Source: Borreliella lanei (GTDB lineage: Bacteria > Spirochaetota > Spirochaetia > Borreliales > Borreliaceae). Taken from it: a DNA stretch of 64,000 bases. Position numbers and translations under genes: made by a program. A model generated the notes under the pieces. That model ran no database searches and was not told the origin of the DNA. It was given only the letters and a program-made list of their open reading frames with translations. Below are positions 47,022-58,368 of this stretch, in pieces. Position 1 is the first letter of the stretch, and each line of letters begins with the position of its first letter. The DNA lies in the NCBI RefSeq assembly GCF_014205895.1, contig NZ_JACHFC010000002.1, positions 1 to 64,000 of the forward strand, read 5' to 3'.

Positions 47022-49430
47022 TTTAATGACCTCACGCATATTATCTACAAGATAAAAATTAATGCCGCTTTTAATGTTAATAGGAATCTCTTCCAAATCA
47101 ACTCTATTTGCCTTAGGAACAATAATGTGTTCCACACCACTACGCTTTGCTGCAATTATTTTTTCTCTAAGACCCCCTATCATCATTACATTCCCAGTAA
47201 GAGAAAGTTCTCCTGTCATAGCCAAATGAGGTCTAACGACCTTATTAAGAGCAAGAGAAATAAAGGCACTAGCTATTGTAATTCCTGCAGAAGGCCCATC
47301 TTTTGGGGTAGCTCCTTCTGGAATATGTAAATGAATAATATTTTTTTCAAAAAAAGATTTACTAATATTTAGATCTCCTTTAATACTATTAACATAAGTA
47401 TAGGCAATATTAGCAGATTCTTTCATAACATCCCCAAGCCTACCAGTCAATTTAATTCCACCCACCTTGGACTCTGTCTTTACAGTCTCAATCATTAAAG
47501 TTGAACCTCCATAATTTGTCCAAGCAAGGCCCATTACCATCCCTGAATACATAGCATTGGGCATGCTTTCCTTTCTAAAAACAGGCACACCAACATATTC
47601 TTCTAGATTGTCATTGGAAATTTGATAAGATTTAACCTCAGTATTCTCAATAAGCTTTCTAGCAACCTTTCTTACAATTTTGTTTAAATATTTTTCAAAA
47701 TTTCTCACTCCATTATCTCTTGCATACTCTTGAGCGATTTGAACAAGAGATGAACTTTGAAATTTCAAAGAATCTTTATCAACTCCGTTTTCACTTAAAA
47801 CTTTGGGAATTAAATACTTTCTTGCAATCTCTATTTTTTCATTATCAACATATCCAGAAATTTCAATAACCTCCATTCTATTTAACAAAGGTCTTGGGAT
47901 TGTTTCAACAGAATTAGCAGTTAAAATAAAAAATACATTCGAAATATCAAAAGGAAGATCAAGATAATGGTCTCTAAACCTAACATTCTGTTCGGGATCT
48001 AAAACTTCAAGAAGAACCGAAAAAGGATCCCCATAACTTGAAGCAGAAATTTTATCCACCTCATCAATTAAAAAAACAGGAGAATTTGTCTTAGTAATTC
48101 TTAGGCCCTGAATAATTTTTCCAGGCAAAGCACCAACATAAGTTCTTCTGTGTCCCTTAATCTCTGACTCATCACGCATTCCGCCAACAGAAAATCTAAA
48201 AAACTTGGTACGCAAAACCTTTGCAATAGCTGCCCCAATAGAAGTTTTCCCCACGCCAGGAGGTCCCACTAAAAGAATAATAGCCCCCTTTTGAGTCTTT
48301 CTTAGCTTAAGAACAGAAATATATTCAATAATTCTATCCTTAACTTCGTTCATTCCATAATGAGTTTTATCTAAAATTTTTTTAGATTTTTGCAAATCTA
48401 ATTTATCAAAATTAATTTTCAAATCTCGCCAAGGAAGCTCAGTAATAAGTTCAAGATAGTTCCTAACAACAATATATTCAGCCGAACTTGTCTCAAGAAG
48501 TGAAAATTTTTCCAACTCTTTTTCAACTACCTCCAAAGACTCTCCCTTTAACTCTAAAGCCTTTAGCTTAGTTTTAAGCTTTTCTAAATCGCTATTTTTT
48601 TTATCTCCTATGCCAAGTTCAGCTTTAATAGCCTTAAGCTGTTCTTTTAAAAAAAACTCTTTTTGCTGTTTCTCTAATCTCTCTTGAATGCCCTTAGCAA
48701 TTTTATTTTGAATTTCAATTAAATTAAGCTCTTCATAAATCAGTTCTAAAACTTTTTTAAGCCTATCTTTTACATTCAAAGTTTCAAGAACTATTTGATG
48801 ATCATTTTTTGAAGATGAAATAGTGCTGGCCACAATATCACATAGTTTTCCCTTATCCTCAATATTAACCATATTTAATTGAACTTCCGGCATTTTCCTA
48901 TGTGCAAATATTTCTTTAGTTCTAAGCAATATACTGCTGTAAACTGCCTTTGATTGAATATCATCTTTTCTAACTGGAATTTGCTTTAAATAGTCAATCT
49001 CAATTATGGGAAATTTGTCATTAAGAACAACTTTAACAAATTTAATCCTATCAAAAGTTGAAACAAATATATTGTAACCACCATCTGGAAGATTAATTTT
49101 TTTTATTATCTTTCCAGTAACTCCAACAGAATAAATATCTTTACTATAATCAATAATTAATTTCTGTTGAGCATTATTATTGTTTTTTCCTAAAAATTTA
49201 TCATTCAAAACAAATAAGGCAATGATACCATTGCCTTTCATAGCATAATCGATTGCTTTCATATCAGAATCAGAGATTAGAACAATCGGAATAAACATCC
49301 CTGGAAAAACTGGATGAGAAGGAACCGCTATTAAAGGCACCCTTGCAGGTTTATTAGAATGAGGCAAAATCCCAGCTACGGCTTTTTCTTTTTTTTTATC
49401 TCCTAGCCTAGCTTTTTTAGATTCATCCAT
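47010..49430 (-). CDS. lon: ATP-dependent protease Lon
   Basis: Lon degrades misfolded and regulatory proteins. The 806 residues show the N-terminal substrate domain (VPLIAVPSHPVFPGMFIP), a coiled coil near 240-300, Walker A VGPPGVGKTSIG, Walker B VFLIDEVDKIS, and the protease domain with the catalytic serine in PKDGPSAGITIA and lysine soon after. Borrelia has two Lon genes; the position corresponds to Lon-1. It starts with a short Lys-rich extension (MDESKKARLGDKKKEKAV). Its end overlaps the RND exporter gene by 12 bases. Confidence 0.96.
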   Translation of the reverse strand: MDESKKARLGDKKKEKAVAGILPHSNKPARVPLIAVPSHPVFPGMFIPIVLISDSDMKAIDYAMKGNGIIALFVLNDKFLGKNNNNAQQKLIIDYSKDIYSVGVTGKIIKKINLPDGGYNIFVSTFDRIKFVKVVLNDKFPIIEIDYLKQIPVRKDDIQSKAVYSSILLRTKEIFAHRKMPEVQLNMVNIEDKGKLCDIVASTISSSKNDHQIVLETLNVKDRLKKVLELIYEELNLIEIQNKIAKGIQERLEKQQKEFFLKEQLKAIKAELGIGDKKNSDLEKLKTKLKALELKGESLEVVEKELEKFSLLETSSAEYIVVRNYLELITELPWRDLKINFDKLDLQKSKKILDKTHYGMNEVKDRIIEYISVLKLRKTQKGAIILLVGPPGVGKTSIGAAIAKVLRTKFFRFSVGGMRDESEIKGHRRTYVGALPGKIIQGLRITKTNSPVFLIDEVDKISASSYGDPFSVLLEVLDPEQNVRFRDHYLDLPFDISNVFFILTANSVETIPRPLLNRMEVIEISGYVDNEKIEIARKYLIPKVLSENGVDKDSLKFQSSSLVQIAQEYARDNGVRNFEKYLNKIVRKVARKLIENTEVKSYQISNDNLEEYVGVPVFRKESMPNAMYSGMVMGLAWTNYGGSTLMIETVKTESKVGGIKLTGRLGDVMKESANIAYTYVNSIKGDLNISKSFFEKNIIHLHIPEGATPKDGPSAGITIASAFISLALNKVVRPHLAMTGELSLTGNVMMIGGLREKIIAAKRSGVEHIIVPKANRVDLEEIPINIKSGINFYLVDNMREVIKLLF

Positions 49431-49705
49431 AAAATTTGAAATCTCCTAAGCTAATTATAACAAAACAAATATTTTATGGAAATTCATTTAATAATATTTT
49501 TTTTTATTATAAAATAATAAAATGAGAATTTTAACAGTTAAAATTATGACCACGAATTTGGATTACGATAAAAATTACAATCCATTAAAGCTATACCATT
49601 CAATAATAAACATAATGACTACTGCTTAAAATTAATTAATCTATGGTGAAGTTAGTAAAGAATAATCCTTGAAAAATCGATTAAAAATGAATTCTAGAGA
49701 AGTAA

Positions 49706-51826
49706 ATGAAAATTTGGAAACAAAAAGAGACTAATATACAAACCCAAGAATTAACTCGCATTGCTAAGCAATATAATATCAACACTTTTGAGGCAGCTTT
49801 ACTTATAAAAAGAGAAATCAAAGAAGAAGATTTCATGTTTTTCCTTGAAGACAGCGTAAATTTATTACATAACCCATTTTTATTTAAAAATATAGATAAA
49901 TTTATAAACAGAATTAATAAAGCAATCAAAAATAATGAAAACATATTAATCTTTGGAGATAAAGATGCTGATGGAATCACAGCAACAATAATAATGTATG
50001 AAACTCTTAAAGATTATGGACTTAATGTGAGCTATAAAATACCTTCAAATGGAGAATTTTATGGACTTTCAAACGAATTAATCAATACAGCTTTAGAAAA
50101 AAAAATTTCTTTAATCATAACTGTTGATAATGGTATTTCTAGCATTGAAGAAATAAATTATGCAAATTCAAAAGGAATAGAAATAATAATAACAGACCAC
50201 CATCTTCCAAGCGAAGATTTTAAAACTGAAAGCATAGTTATAAATCCTCACCTAAAAGATGACAAATACCCATTCAAAGAAATAGCAGGATGTTGTGTAA
50301 GCTTTAAAACTTGCCTTGCTCTTAACATGTCCTTTACAGACCTTTATTCTAAAAACCTTGTATTTTTATTTTTAGAAAAAACAAAAAATGAAATTATTCT
50401 TCATGCAATAGAAATAAAAAACTACATTCTAAAACAATATCTAAGATTAAATAATAAAAATGACCCCTTAATTAACTCAAACAAACTAGAAAAATTTATA
50501 CAAAACAAATACATAGTAATCTTTAATAAAGAAGATCAAGATCAATTATTAAATAAACACTTCGCAAGAAACATAAACACAATTGATATTAGTAAAAATT
50601 TTATAAAAAAATATCCAAATTTTAGAAAAAAAACATTAACGGACTTAATCCAAGCAACTAAATATTTCAAATATAAAGAAGTTGAGATTAAAGACAAGCT
50701 TTACTACATATTTTACAACATAATTTTTGAAACTAATAAAAATTTGTTCCAAAAATGCCTAAAAAGACTTAGCTTTGTTGCAATAGGAACAATAGCAGAC
50801 AATATGCCCATTATTAATGAAAACAGAATAATCCTAAAAGTAGGGCTTAAAGAAATCGCTCTAAGAGAAAGAATGTCTATTAATTATCTATTAAAAGATG
50901 CAAACATATTAACAAAACCAAATATAACTTCAATAGATATTGCATATAAAATTGCACCAATACTAAACTCAACAGGAAGGCTTGAAAAAGCAGATATTGC
51001 AATAAATTTTTTACTAACTAACGACATTAATCAAATAGAGAACAAATTTAAAGAAATAAAAGAAATCAACGAACTAAGAAAATACAAAGAAGAAAAAGCT
51101 TGGAATTCACATAATAAAAATACTATTTTTAAAAACGATAAATTCATAGTTTGCTATGATAAAAATACTCCAAAAGGAATAAGCTCTAGAATTGCAACTA
51201 GACTTTCCGCTTACTACCAAAAAGTTGCTATTTTTTTAACAAAGCAAGATAATATTATTAAAGGATCAATTAGATCAAACAATAAAATCAATTCAAAAAC
51301 ACTAATATCAATAATACCTTCCCATTTAGTAATAAATTCAGGGGGACATAAAGCTGCAGCTGGATTCACACTGCATGAAAATTTACTCGAAGAGTTTATT
51401 AAAGAACTAGAATATGCAACTACAAAAGTTGAATATGAAAATACTGATGAAAACGAATCAATATTAATAGATGCCATTCTTCCAAAGGATTTAACAAAAG
51501 ATTCTCTTTTCAAAACAATAGAAATATTTGAACCTTATGGCTATGAATTTAGAGAGCCGGTATTAATGATGGAAAATGCCTACCTTCAAGAACTCAAAAT
51601 AATTGACAAAAATCAAAGCTCAAAACATATAAATATGCGAATTAAATCACAAAACGATTACTATAAAGCTATTTTTTTTAACGGAACAAAAAAAATAGAA
51701 GAATTGGATATAAAAGAAGATCAATATTTAGATATCATTTTTACAGTTAATGAAGATTTTTATTATCCTAGAGAAAAAATTTTGAAAATCATAGATATAA
51801 AAAAGAGTGTTCAAATCAATGTATAG
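49706..51826 (+). CDS. recJ: Single-strand DNA exonuclease RecJ
   Basis: RecJ digests 5'-ended single strands in recombination and repair. The 706 residues contain the DHH motifs: FGDKDADGITATI, ITVDNGISS, ITDHHLPSE, and the DHHA1 part LVINSGGHKAAAGFTL. An insert of about 140 residues between motifs (about 215-350) is Lys/Asn-rich and longer than usual. The AT-rich 275 bases upstream hold no convincing gene. Its end overlaps the start of the following M23 peptidase gene by 8 bases. Confidence 0.93.
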   Translation: MKIWKQKETNIQTQELTRIAKQYNINTFEAALLIKREIKEEDFMFFLEDSVNLLHNPFLFKNIDKFINRINKAIKNNENILIFGDKDADGITATIIMYETLKDYGLNVSYKIPSNGEFYGLSNELINTALEKKISLIITVDNGISSIEEINYANSKGIEIIITDHHLPSEDFKTESIVINPHLKDDKYPFKEIAGCCVSFKTCLALNMSFTDLYSKNLVFLFLEKTKNEIILHAIEIKNYILKQYLRLNNKNDPLINSNKLEKFIQNKYIVIFNKEDQDQLLNKHFARNINTIDISKNFIKKYPNFRKKTLTDLIQATKYFKYKEVEIKDKLYYIFYNIIFETNKNLFQKCLKRLSFVAIGTIADNMPIINENRIILKVGLKEIALRERMSINYLLKDANILTKPNITSIDIAYKIAPILNSTGRLEKADIAINFLLTNDINQIENKFKEIKEINELRKYKEEKAWNSHNKNTIFKNDKFIVCYDKNTPKGISSRIATRLSAYYQKVAIFLTKQDNIIKGSIRSNNKINSKTLISIIPSHLVINSGGHKAAAGFTLHENLLEEFIKELEYATTKVEYENTDENESILIDAILPKDLTKDSLFKTIEIFEPYGYEFREPVLMMENAYLQELKIIDKNQSSKHINMRIKSQNDYYKAIFFNGTKKIEELDIKEDQYLDIIFTVNEDFYYPREKILKIIDIKKSVQINV

Positions 51827-52763
51827 AATACAAAAAGCCTTACTTATATTGTGTATTCTAGGAATAGAAAATATAAATTCAGAAATAATAAATACTATTC
51901 CTAAAGTCCAATATAAAAAAGAGGCATTTCAAGGAGATTACATATACTTTGCAAGTAATCAAAACTTTAAAAGTTTATCACTTTTAAGCACAAATAAAAA
52001 TCCAATCATAAGCTCTTCTCCATTTCAATTCACAGTAGGAAGCAAAACTTATTACATAGCATTTATAGGAATTACCCCAATGATAAAAGAGGGTAAAAGA
52101 AAAATTCAAATAGAATTTGAAAATAAAAGCTACATTAAAGAAATAGAAATAAAAAAATTTAACTTCAAAAGAACAAAAATTAGTTTTAATAAAGAAAAAG
52201 CCAAGCTTATCACCCAAAAAAAATCCACAAAACAAAAAGAACAGGCTTTGGTTTTGTGGAATATTATCGGCAATACTGGAGACACAACAATATACCACTA
52301 TGATGCTTTGGTTAAACCAATAAAAGATCAATACATTGTAACAAGCCCATACGGAGATTTAAGGCTTTACATGCAAGGTGGCAAAAAAATTTCAAATTAT
52401 ACAATGCACAATGGAATTGATTATGCCCCATTCAAGAGAGAAAATACTCCAATTTTTGCTGCTGGTAAAGGAAAAGTTGTGTTTGCACAAAATAGAGAGC
52501 TAACAGGCAATACCCTTATAATACAACATTTGCCGGGAGTATTTACAATTTATCTTCACCTCTCAAAATTGGGAATAAGTGAAAATAAAATAGTTAGTGC
52601 TGGGGAATATATTGGACATACTGGAAATACAGGCCTTTCAACAGGTCCTCATTTACACTTCGAAGTAAGAATTAATGGTATAGCAATAAACCCAGATTTC
52701 CTTTTAAATGGTATGCTTATTGACAAAAATAAAATAATAAATAATATTAAAAGAATAGAGTAA
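51819..52763 (+). CDS. Exported M23 peptidase
   Basis: The 314 residues start at ATG 51819, overlapping recJ by 8 bases; a GTG at 51807 is the other option. A signal peptide ([15 protein letters not shown]) is followed by an all-beta N-terminal domain (about 25-140). The LytM domain has [12 protein letters not shown] (HxxxD), [10 protein letters not shown] and GPHLHFEVR (HxH), so all zinc and catalytic positions are present. It should cut peptidoglycan crosslinks in the periplasm. It ends at the TAA that overlaps the rpsU ribosome site. Confidence 0.92.
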   Translation: MYRIQKALLILCILGIENINSEIINTIPKVQYKKEAFQGDYIYFASNQNFKSLSLLSTNKNPIISSSPFQFTVGSKTYYIAFIGITPMIKEGKRKIQIEFENKSYIKEIEIKKFNFKRTKISFNKEKAKLITQKKSTKQKEQALVLWNIIGNTGDTTIYHYDALVKPIKDQYIVTSPYGDLRLYMQGGKKISNYTMHNGIDYAPFKRENTPIFAAGKGKVVFAQNRELTGNTLIIQHLPGVFTIYLHLSKLGISENKIVSAGEYIGHTGNTGLSTGPHLHFEVRINGIAINPDFLLNGMLIDKNKIINNIKRIE

Positions 52764-52774
52764 AAGGAGGTGAT
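52763..52774 (+). promoter_or_regulatory. Extended Shine-Dalgarno of rpsU
   Basis: AAAGGAGGTGAT is a full 12-base complement to the usual 3' end of 16S rRNA. It lies 7 bases (counted from GGAGG) before the TTG start of rpsU and overlaps the stop of the preceding gene. It is the strongest ribosome site I saw in the window. Confidence 0.9.
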
Positions 52775-52777
52775 TTT

Positions 52778-52987
52778 TTGGTAACAGTCACTGTGGACAA
52801 AAATGAAAATCTTGAAAAAGCATTGAAACGTTTTAAAAGAATGATTGAAAAAGAAGCAATTATTCGCGAATGGAAAAGAAGAGAATACTATGAGAAACCA
52901 TCCACAATACGTGTAAAAAAAGAAAAAGCTTTTAAAAGAAAACAAGCAAAAAAAGTAAGAAAATTAAAACAAAAAACTAATAGATAG
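52778..52987 (+). CDS. rpsU: 30S ribosomal protein S21 (TTG start)
   Basis: S21 sits on the 30S platform next to the anti-Shine-Dalgarno end of 16S rRNA. The 69 residues match the family ([33 protein letters not shown], Lys/Arg-rich tail). The start is TTG 52778, forced by an exceptionally strong ribosome site. It follows the M23 gene by 14 bases and is followed by a hairpin terminator. Confidence 0.95.
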
Positions 52988-52994
52988 ATTACAC

Positions 52995-53026
52995 AAGAGA
53001 TGTTCAAATGGATATCTCTTTATTTT
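52995..53026. terminator. Bidirectional terminator between rpsU and ftsK
   Basis: AAGAGAT (52995-53001) pairs with ATCTCTT (53014-53020) around a 12-base loop, followed by TATTTT. The stem is short, but the site lies between two convergent genes. Confidence 0.55.
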
Positions 53027-55388
53027 AAATTAATACCTCTCTTGGTTTTGATCCATTAACAGGCCCCACATATCCCATATCTTCCATGATTTCAATAATT
53101 CTAGCTGCTCTATTGTAACCTATCTTCAACCTTCTTTGCAAATAAGATGCTGATGCTTTTCTTGTGGCTTTAACAATCTCAAGAGCTTCATCAAACATTG
53201 GCTCATCAGAAGGTCCAAGAGCAACTAAATCTGGCTCTTTTACACTATCAATAAATATTTCATCATCAATATAATTTGGAGAACCAAATTTTTTAACCTC
53301 TTCAACAAGCCTGTAAACTTCTCTTTCCTTCAAAAATCCACCCTGAATTCTTTGAGGAAAGGGATTTGAAGAACTAATATAAAGCATATCTCCCTTTCCT
53401 AAAAGCTTTTCAGCACCAGAAGATCCAAGAATTATTCTTGAATCCATAGAGCTGGCTACCATAAAAGAAATCCTTGAAGGAAAATTGGCTTTTATTACTC
53501 CCGTAATAACATCAACTGAAGGCCTTTGGGTCGCAAGAACCAAATGAATTCCCACAGCTCTAGCCATTGCAGCAAGCCTAGAAATTAAATTTTCCAAATC
53601 TTTTCTTGCAGAAAGAATAAGATCTGCAAATTCGTCAATAATTATTACAAGATATGGCAAGAACATTAAATTCAAATTCTCATCTTTTATTTTTTTATTA
53701 TAAGAAGAAATATCTCTTACCAATAAATTATCAAGAAGCACATACCTTCTCTCCATTTCATCAAGACACCATCTAAGAGCCTCTAAAGCCCTCTTTACAT
53801 CTGTAATAACTGGAGTTAGTAAATGAGGAATATCATTGAAAAGTTTAAGCTCAACTATTTTGGGATCTATCATAATTAATTTTACTTCATCTGGAGACTT
53901 TGAAAAAATAATTGAAGCAATTAAAGAATTCACACAAACGGATTTACCTGCCCCAGTTGCACCAGCTATTAATAAATGCGGAGAATTAACAAGGTCAAAA
54001 ACAATATTTTCGCCACTAATCTCTTTTCCAAGAGCAAAAGGAATTCTAAAATCACCTCTGAATTCCTTGCTGTCTATTATCTCTGAAATCAAAATAAACT
54101 CACGCCTTTTATTAGGAATTTCAATCCCTACAGCTTCTCTGCCAGGAATTGGAGCAATAATCCTAACTCTAATAGCCGCAAGCCTTAAAGCAATATTATC
54201 GGAAATAGAAGTAATCTTAGAAAGCTTAATTCCCTTATCCGGACGAACAGCATACATTGTCACAACAGGCCCTTTAATAATATCAATTAATTTAGCATTA
54301 ATATTAAACTCTTTTAATGTCTCTTGGAGAATAATTGATTGCTTTTGAATTTCTTTATCATATTCAATATCCTCCACATCATTTTTAATCTCTTTCTGAT
54401 CAAAAACTGAAATATCAATAACATAAGAATCACTTTTTTTACTTGAAGCTACATTTTCGTTATAAGCATGAGGAATAGCAACTTGACTAATTATGCCCTT
54501 AGTCCTTATCTCACAGGCTTTAACCTTTCCACTAATAATTAACCTATTATCCTCAAGATTGTCTAAATATTTATACTCACAAGACTCATCAATTTCACCT
54601 ACATTTTCATCTGAATTTAAAGCATTCTCATTTAAAGTATCCTTATTTAAAGAGCTTACTTCTCCAGAATCTGAGTCTTCAAAAACAGTTTTGTCTAAAT
54701 TAATATTGGAAGGTTTTTTATTGTTTCTTAAAAAAGCGCTAAATGACCATAGGGCTTGATATTCCTCATCATTAATAATATTTTTTTTCTCATCAAAAAC
54801 TTGAGAATCTTTTAAATCCTCTGCAGGATCTCCATAAACTTTAATATCTTTTTTTACATCCAATGAATTTGAAAAGGGAAAATAACTTAATATGTTTTCA
54901 AACAAAATTTTAATCTTAAACTCTAAAAATTTAAAAGTATCTAAAATAAAATTAACATCCTTGAAAAAGACATAATTTAAGTAAATCCAAACAACAAATT
55001 CTAAAATTAAAAGAGTAAAAATAAAAAAATTCCCCAATACTATACCAAAATTAATAAGGAATATCTTAATAAAATAAGACTTTTCAACATTAGAATTAAT
55101 TTTTATTAAAAATATTAAAGTAAAAAACAATATTACGGTATAATTCCAATTAAATATAAATCGTTTAGTAAAAATATGTTTTTTATAGGCGTACCAATTA
55201 ACAATTGGATATACTATTAAATAAAATGACAAAAATGAAAAAACATTAAGAAGTATTTGCCCTAATAGATTGAAAACAAAAAATATAAATACATTGCTCA
55301 AAGGGGTTAATGCTACAAAAAGAGAAAAAGAAATAATCGAAAGCATAAAAAAAAACAAAAATTGAAAATACTGATAAAAATCTTTCAT
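53025..55388 (-). CDS. ftsK: DNA translocase FtsK
   Basis: FtsK pumps chromosomal DNA through the closing septum. The 787 residues have about four N-terminal membrane helices (to about 160), an acidic linker of roughly 200 residues, and the RecA-like motor with Walker [16 protein letters not shown] and Walker [16 protein letters not shown]. The C-terminal winged-helix gamma domain is present ([24 protein letters not shown]). How it serves a linear chromosome with hairpin ends is open, since dif/XerCD resolution is not needed in the same way. It overlaps uppP by 4 bases. Confidence 0.96.
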   Translation of the reverse strand: MKDFYQYFQFLFFFMLSIISFSLFVALTPLSNVFIFFVFNLLGQILLNVFSFLSFYLIVYPIVNWYAYKKHIFTKRFIFNWNYTVILFFTLIFLIKINSNVEKSYFIKIFLINFGIVLGNFFIFTLLILEFVVWIYLNYVFFKDVNFILDTFKFLEFKIKILFENILSYFPFSNSLDVKKDIKVYGDPAEDLKDSQVFDEKKNIINDEEYQALWSFSAFLRNNKKPSNINLDKTVFEDSDSGEVSSLNKDTLNENALNSDENVGEIDESCEYKYLDNLEDNRLIISGKVKACEIRTKGIISQVAIPHAYNENVASSKKSDSYVIDISVFDQKEIKNDVEDIEYDKEIQKQSIILQETLKEFNINAKLIDIIKGPVVTMYAVRPDKGIKLSKITSISDNIALRLAAIRVRIIAPIPGREAVGIEIPNKRREFILISEIIDSKEFRGDFRIPFALGKEISGENIVFDLVNSPHLLIAGATGAGKSVCVNSLIASIIFSKSPDEVKLIMIDPKIVELKLFNDIPHLLTPVITDVKRALEALRWCLDEMERRYVLLDNLLVRDISSYNKKIKDENLNLMFLPYLVIIIDEFADLILSARKDLENLISRLAAMARAVGIHLVLATQRPSVDVITGVIKANFPSRISFMVASSMDSRIILGSSGAEKLLGKGDMLYISSSNPFPQRIQGGFLKEREVYRLVEEVKKFGSPNYIDDEIFIDSVKEPDLVALGPSDEPMFDEALEIVKATRKASASYLQRRLKIGYNRAARIIEIMEDMGYVGPVNGSKPREVLI

Positions 55389-56185
55389 ATTCTAAAAAAA
55401 TAACAAACTATAATTGAAAGTGTAAATAAATATATCGAAAAATAATACAGTTTTTTGTTATTAAGCATTTTAAAAAAGAAATTTATTGAGAAAATACCAA
55501 CAACAAAAGCAACCAATGCTCCTAAGTTTATTTCAAAAAAATTTAAAACCATAAAAATATCATAAAATTCTTTATGTTTTAATAAAATCGCTCCAAAAAC
55601 TATTGGAATTAAAGATAAAAATGAAATTTCAAATGCACTTTTTCTATTAAATCCAATAACCGACGCTGAAAAGATTGTAATTCCCGAACGAGAGATTCCC
55701 GGAAGCGCACCCAAGCCTTGCAACAGTCCCATAAAAATTCCTACTAACAAAATATTACCTTTAAAATCAATTTTTAAAAAATTAAATTCTAGCATCAAAA
55801 TTAAAATCCCCGTTATAATAAAATTAATTAGAACGAAAGGTAATGTAAACATTCTCTCGTATTTTGAAATAAAAGTCCCAACAACTCCAGTAACAATAGT
55901 TATTATTAATATTAGCAATATTAATTTTAAATTTGCTAAATCGGATTTAACAGTTTTTCTTAAAGAAAATCTAATAAAAGTTAAAAAAAGCTCCAAAATC
56001 CTTTTACGGTAGTAAATAATAATCACTAAAACTGTTGCGAGGTGCAAATAAATATCAAATATTATTGAAAGCTTTAAATTTATAAAATGCCTAAAAAGTA
56101 ATAAATGTCCCGAACTAGATATTGGTAAAAACTCTGCAATGCCTTGAACAATACCCAAAATAATTGCACTTAAAATATTTGTCAT
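55385..56185 (-). CDS. uppP: Undecaprenyl-diphosphate phosphatase UppP
   Basis: UppP recycles the undecaprenyl carrier for peptidoglycan synthesis and gives bacitracin resistance. The 266 residues start at ATG 56185, with TTGGAG 6 bases upstream; the open frame begins at 56197. Signatures are [17 protein letters not shown] and [13 protein letters not shown], with about eight membrane helices. It overlaps ftsK by 4 bases (ATGA) and follows the transglycosylase gene by 14 bases, so three wall and division genes are linked. Confidence 0.95.
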   Translation of the reverse strand: MTNILSAIILGIVQGIAEFLPISSSGHLLLFRHFINLKLSIIFDIYLHLATVLVIIIYYRKRILELFLTFIRFSLRKTVKSDLANLKLILLILIITIVTGVVGTFISKYERMFTLPFVLINFIITGILILMLEFNFLKIDFKGNILLVGIFMGLLQGLGALPGISRSGITIFSASVIGFNRKSAFEISFLSLIPIVFGAILLKHKEFYDIFMVLNFFEINLGALVAFVVGIFSINFFFKMLNNKKLYYFSIYLFTLSIIVCYFFRI

Positions 56186-56199
56186 TAAATGCTCCAATA

Positions 56200-58368
56200 T
56201 TAATTTTTGGGAAATTCGCCCATAATTTTAACTATTACCGAATCTATTCCCTTCTTCTCATACAAAGCATCATAAAATACCGAATAAACTAATATTTTTT
56301 TAATATAATTTCTAGTCTGACTAAAAGGAATTGCCTCAATAAAAAGCTCTTTTGACAAATGTCCATAACTTTTTTCCCACTTTCTAACATTACCAATACC
56401 CCCATTGTAAGATGCAAGAGCCTTATAAAGACTGCCGGTTGTGGATATTCTTTTTTTCAAATAATATGTCCCAATTATTATATTATCTTTTGGAATCTTT
56501 AAATCATAATTAAAATACTTAAGTTCTTTAGAAATATCATTTGCTGTTGATGGCATAACCTGCATAAGGCCAACAGCACCGGGTTTTGAGACAGCATTTT
56601 TCTCAAAACTGCTCTCCGCTTTTATTAAAGAAAATACAACACTAGTTTCAAGACCCCGTCTTTTAGCCCAATATTCTACCAAAGATCCATACAAATAAGG
56701 ATAAAGCCTTTTATAATCATTCTCCATTAAAGCAGATTCATCTTGATTTACAAGATAATTAATTACAAGAGTTGCATCATAATAATTTTCACTCTTTAAA
56801 AGTTCATCGTATACTTTTCGATAAAAATCTAGTGAAAATTTATATCCATTTCTAAAATCTTCAGAAATAAACCCTCTAACATAATTGCAAAGATTAAATT
56901 TTAAAAATCCTTCCAAAAAAATCTCATAATCAGATTGCTCATACTTAATATCAGATCCACCTGTAAAAAATTCATCAATATTTTGATCTAATAAGTACCT
57001 GCTCATAAATGAAGAATAAGACCATTTATCATAATTAACAGCAGAATGCAAAAGATTCTTGTATTCTCCACTTACGTTAGGTTTAATTAATTTATGATAT
57101 ATAAGCCTTGCATTAATAAAAGCAAGCTTAGACAAAATAGAATTAGAAATAACTTTTTGAGCATTAGAATAAAGCTTATAAAGATTGCCATAGTCTTCAA
57201 GCTGAATTGATTCCAAAATATACTCTTCTAAAATCTTAATAAAAGTAGAATTTTTTTTATCGCTCTCAGTATAAAACTTGGCTACGCTTTCGGCAAAATA
57301 ATCCCTTGAACTCTTAGTAAAAATTAAATTGCTAAAAGCATTATTAAGCAAATCAAGCCTGTTAATCTCATTATTAAGATTTAAACCTTCAAGATATTCT
57401 TTTAAAAGAAGAAGTCCTAAATTATTTTTTTCTCTAAGATTTAGAATGCCTAAATAATAATTTTTATATTTGCTCCTTATTTTACCAAAAAATGTTAAAG
57501 CATTTGAAACTTTGCCAGAACTAATAAAAGCCTTATAAATATCACTTAATACAATGTTATTGTCATAATAATCACTTAAACCATTTTTATTTAATATGTT
57601 TATTGCATTATCAAAATTACCATTTGCTACTTCATACTTAAATCTAACAAGATTTAAAAAATTTGCATCAAAATACTTAGACTTATTTTCAATAATAAAA
57701 TAATCATAAGCTCTTACATGTAAAGAATTTGCAGGTAAATTCTCAAAAAGCTTATTAAAATAAACTTTTGACTCACTTGCATTAGAAAGATTAAGATAAA
57801 GGGCTGCCTTTAATAAAATATTTTCATTTTCCTGATAATCAGAAAATTTCATCTTATCAAGCTTATTTAAAAGACTAAGTGCCTTATCGTTTTTCTTTTG
57901 CCAATAAAGACTTTTAAAGTACCCCAATATAATAAATTTATTATTTTCGTATTTTTTATAAAGCCTATCCCCAATCAATTCAGATGCAAAATATTCTTTT
58001 ATTGAGTTAAAATATTCAATAAGCTTAACTCCAGCAAACTGAGATGCAATGCCATCCCCATTAGCTATAGCCTTTTTCATATACTCTACAAATTTCTCTT
58101 CAAATCCTATTTTTTTAAACAAATAAGCAACATATATATAAGAGCTTGGATCTATATTAAAATGCTTATCAAAATTTTTTTTTGAATAATCAAAATTCCA
58201 TAACCAATTCAAATTATTTAAATCAAACTCTTTTGAATGCGCCCTAATAAAATCATTACCTGAGATTTCTTTTTTTGCAAAACAAGAAACTAAACTCAAA
58301 AATAAAAAAAGAAAAAGAAAATTTTGTAATACATAAGAACTTCTATTAAACATATTGATCTTTTTCAT
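56200..58368 (-). CDS. slt: Lipoprotein lytic transglycosylase (Slt type)
   Basis: It cleaves glycan strands of peptidoglycan. The N-terminus ends in FLSLVSC, a lipobox, so it should be lipid-anchored. A long alpha-helical superhelix follows (about 50-560), as in Slt70. The catalytic domain reads [32 protein letters not shown] with the catalytic glutamate in KAESSF, then [15 protein letters not shown]. The start is uncertain: ATG 58368 or 58353, while 58392 and 58398 lie deeper in the upstream gene. The gene overlaps BB0260-type upstream gene by about 23 bases. Confidence 0.9.
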   Translation of the reverse strand: MKKINMFNRSSYVLQNFLFLFLFLSLVSCFAKKEISGNDFIRAHSKEFDLNNLNWLWNFDYSKKNFDKHFNIDPSSYIYVAYLFKKIGFEEKFVEYMKKAIANGDGIASQFAGVKLIEYFNSIKEYFASELIGDRLYKKYENNKFIILGYFKSLYWQKKNDKALSLLNKLDKMKFSDYQENENILLKAALYLNLSNASESKVYFNKLFENLPANSLHVRAYDYFIIENKSKYFDANFLNLVRFKYEVANGNFDNAINILNKNGLSDYYDNNIVLSDIYKAFISSGKVSNALTFFGKIRSKYKNYYLGILNLREKNNLGLLLLKEYLEGLNLNNEINRLDLLNNAFSNLIFTKSSRDYFAESVAKFYTESDKKNSTFIKILEEYILESIQLEDYGNLYKLYSNAQKVISNSILSKLAFINARLIYHKLIKPNVSGEYKNLLHSAVNYDKWSYSSFMSRYLLDQNIDEFFTGGSDIKYEQSDYEIFLEGFLKFNLCNYVRGFISEDFRNGYKFSLDFYRKVYDELLKSENYYDATLVINYLVNQDESALMENDYKRLYPYLYGSLVEYWAKRRGLETSVVFSLIKAESSFEKNAVSKPGAVGLMQVMPSTANDISKELKYFNYDLKIPKDNIIIGTYYLKKRISTTGSLYKALASYNGGIGNVRKWEKSYGHLSKELFIEAIPFSQTRNYIKKILVYSVFYDALYEKKGIDSVIVKIMGEFPKN

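Noticed and set aside
49522-49629. 35-codon ORF between lon and recJ
   Set aside because: An ATG in AT-rich DNA with no ribosome site, no motif and no clear link to recJ. Left out for lack of support.
53836-54348. 170-codon plus-strand ORF within ftsK
   Set aside because: Lies opposite the conserved FtsK motor, whose motifs are intact. Its own sequence shows no domain.
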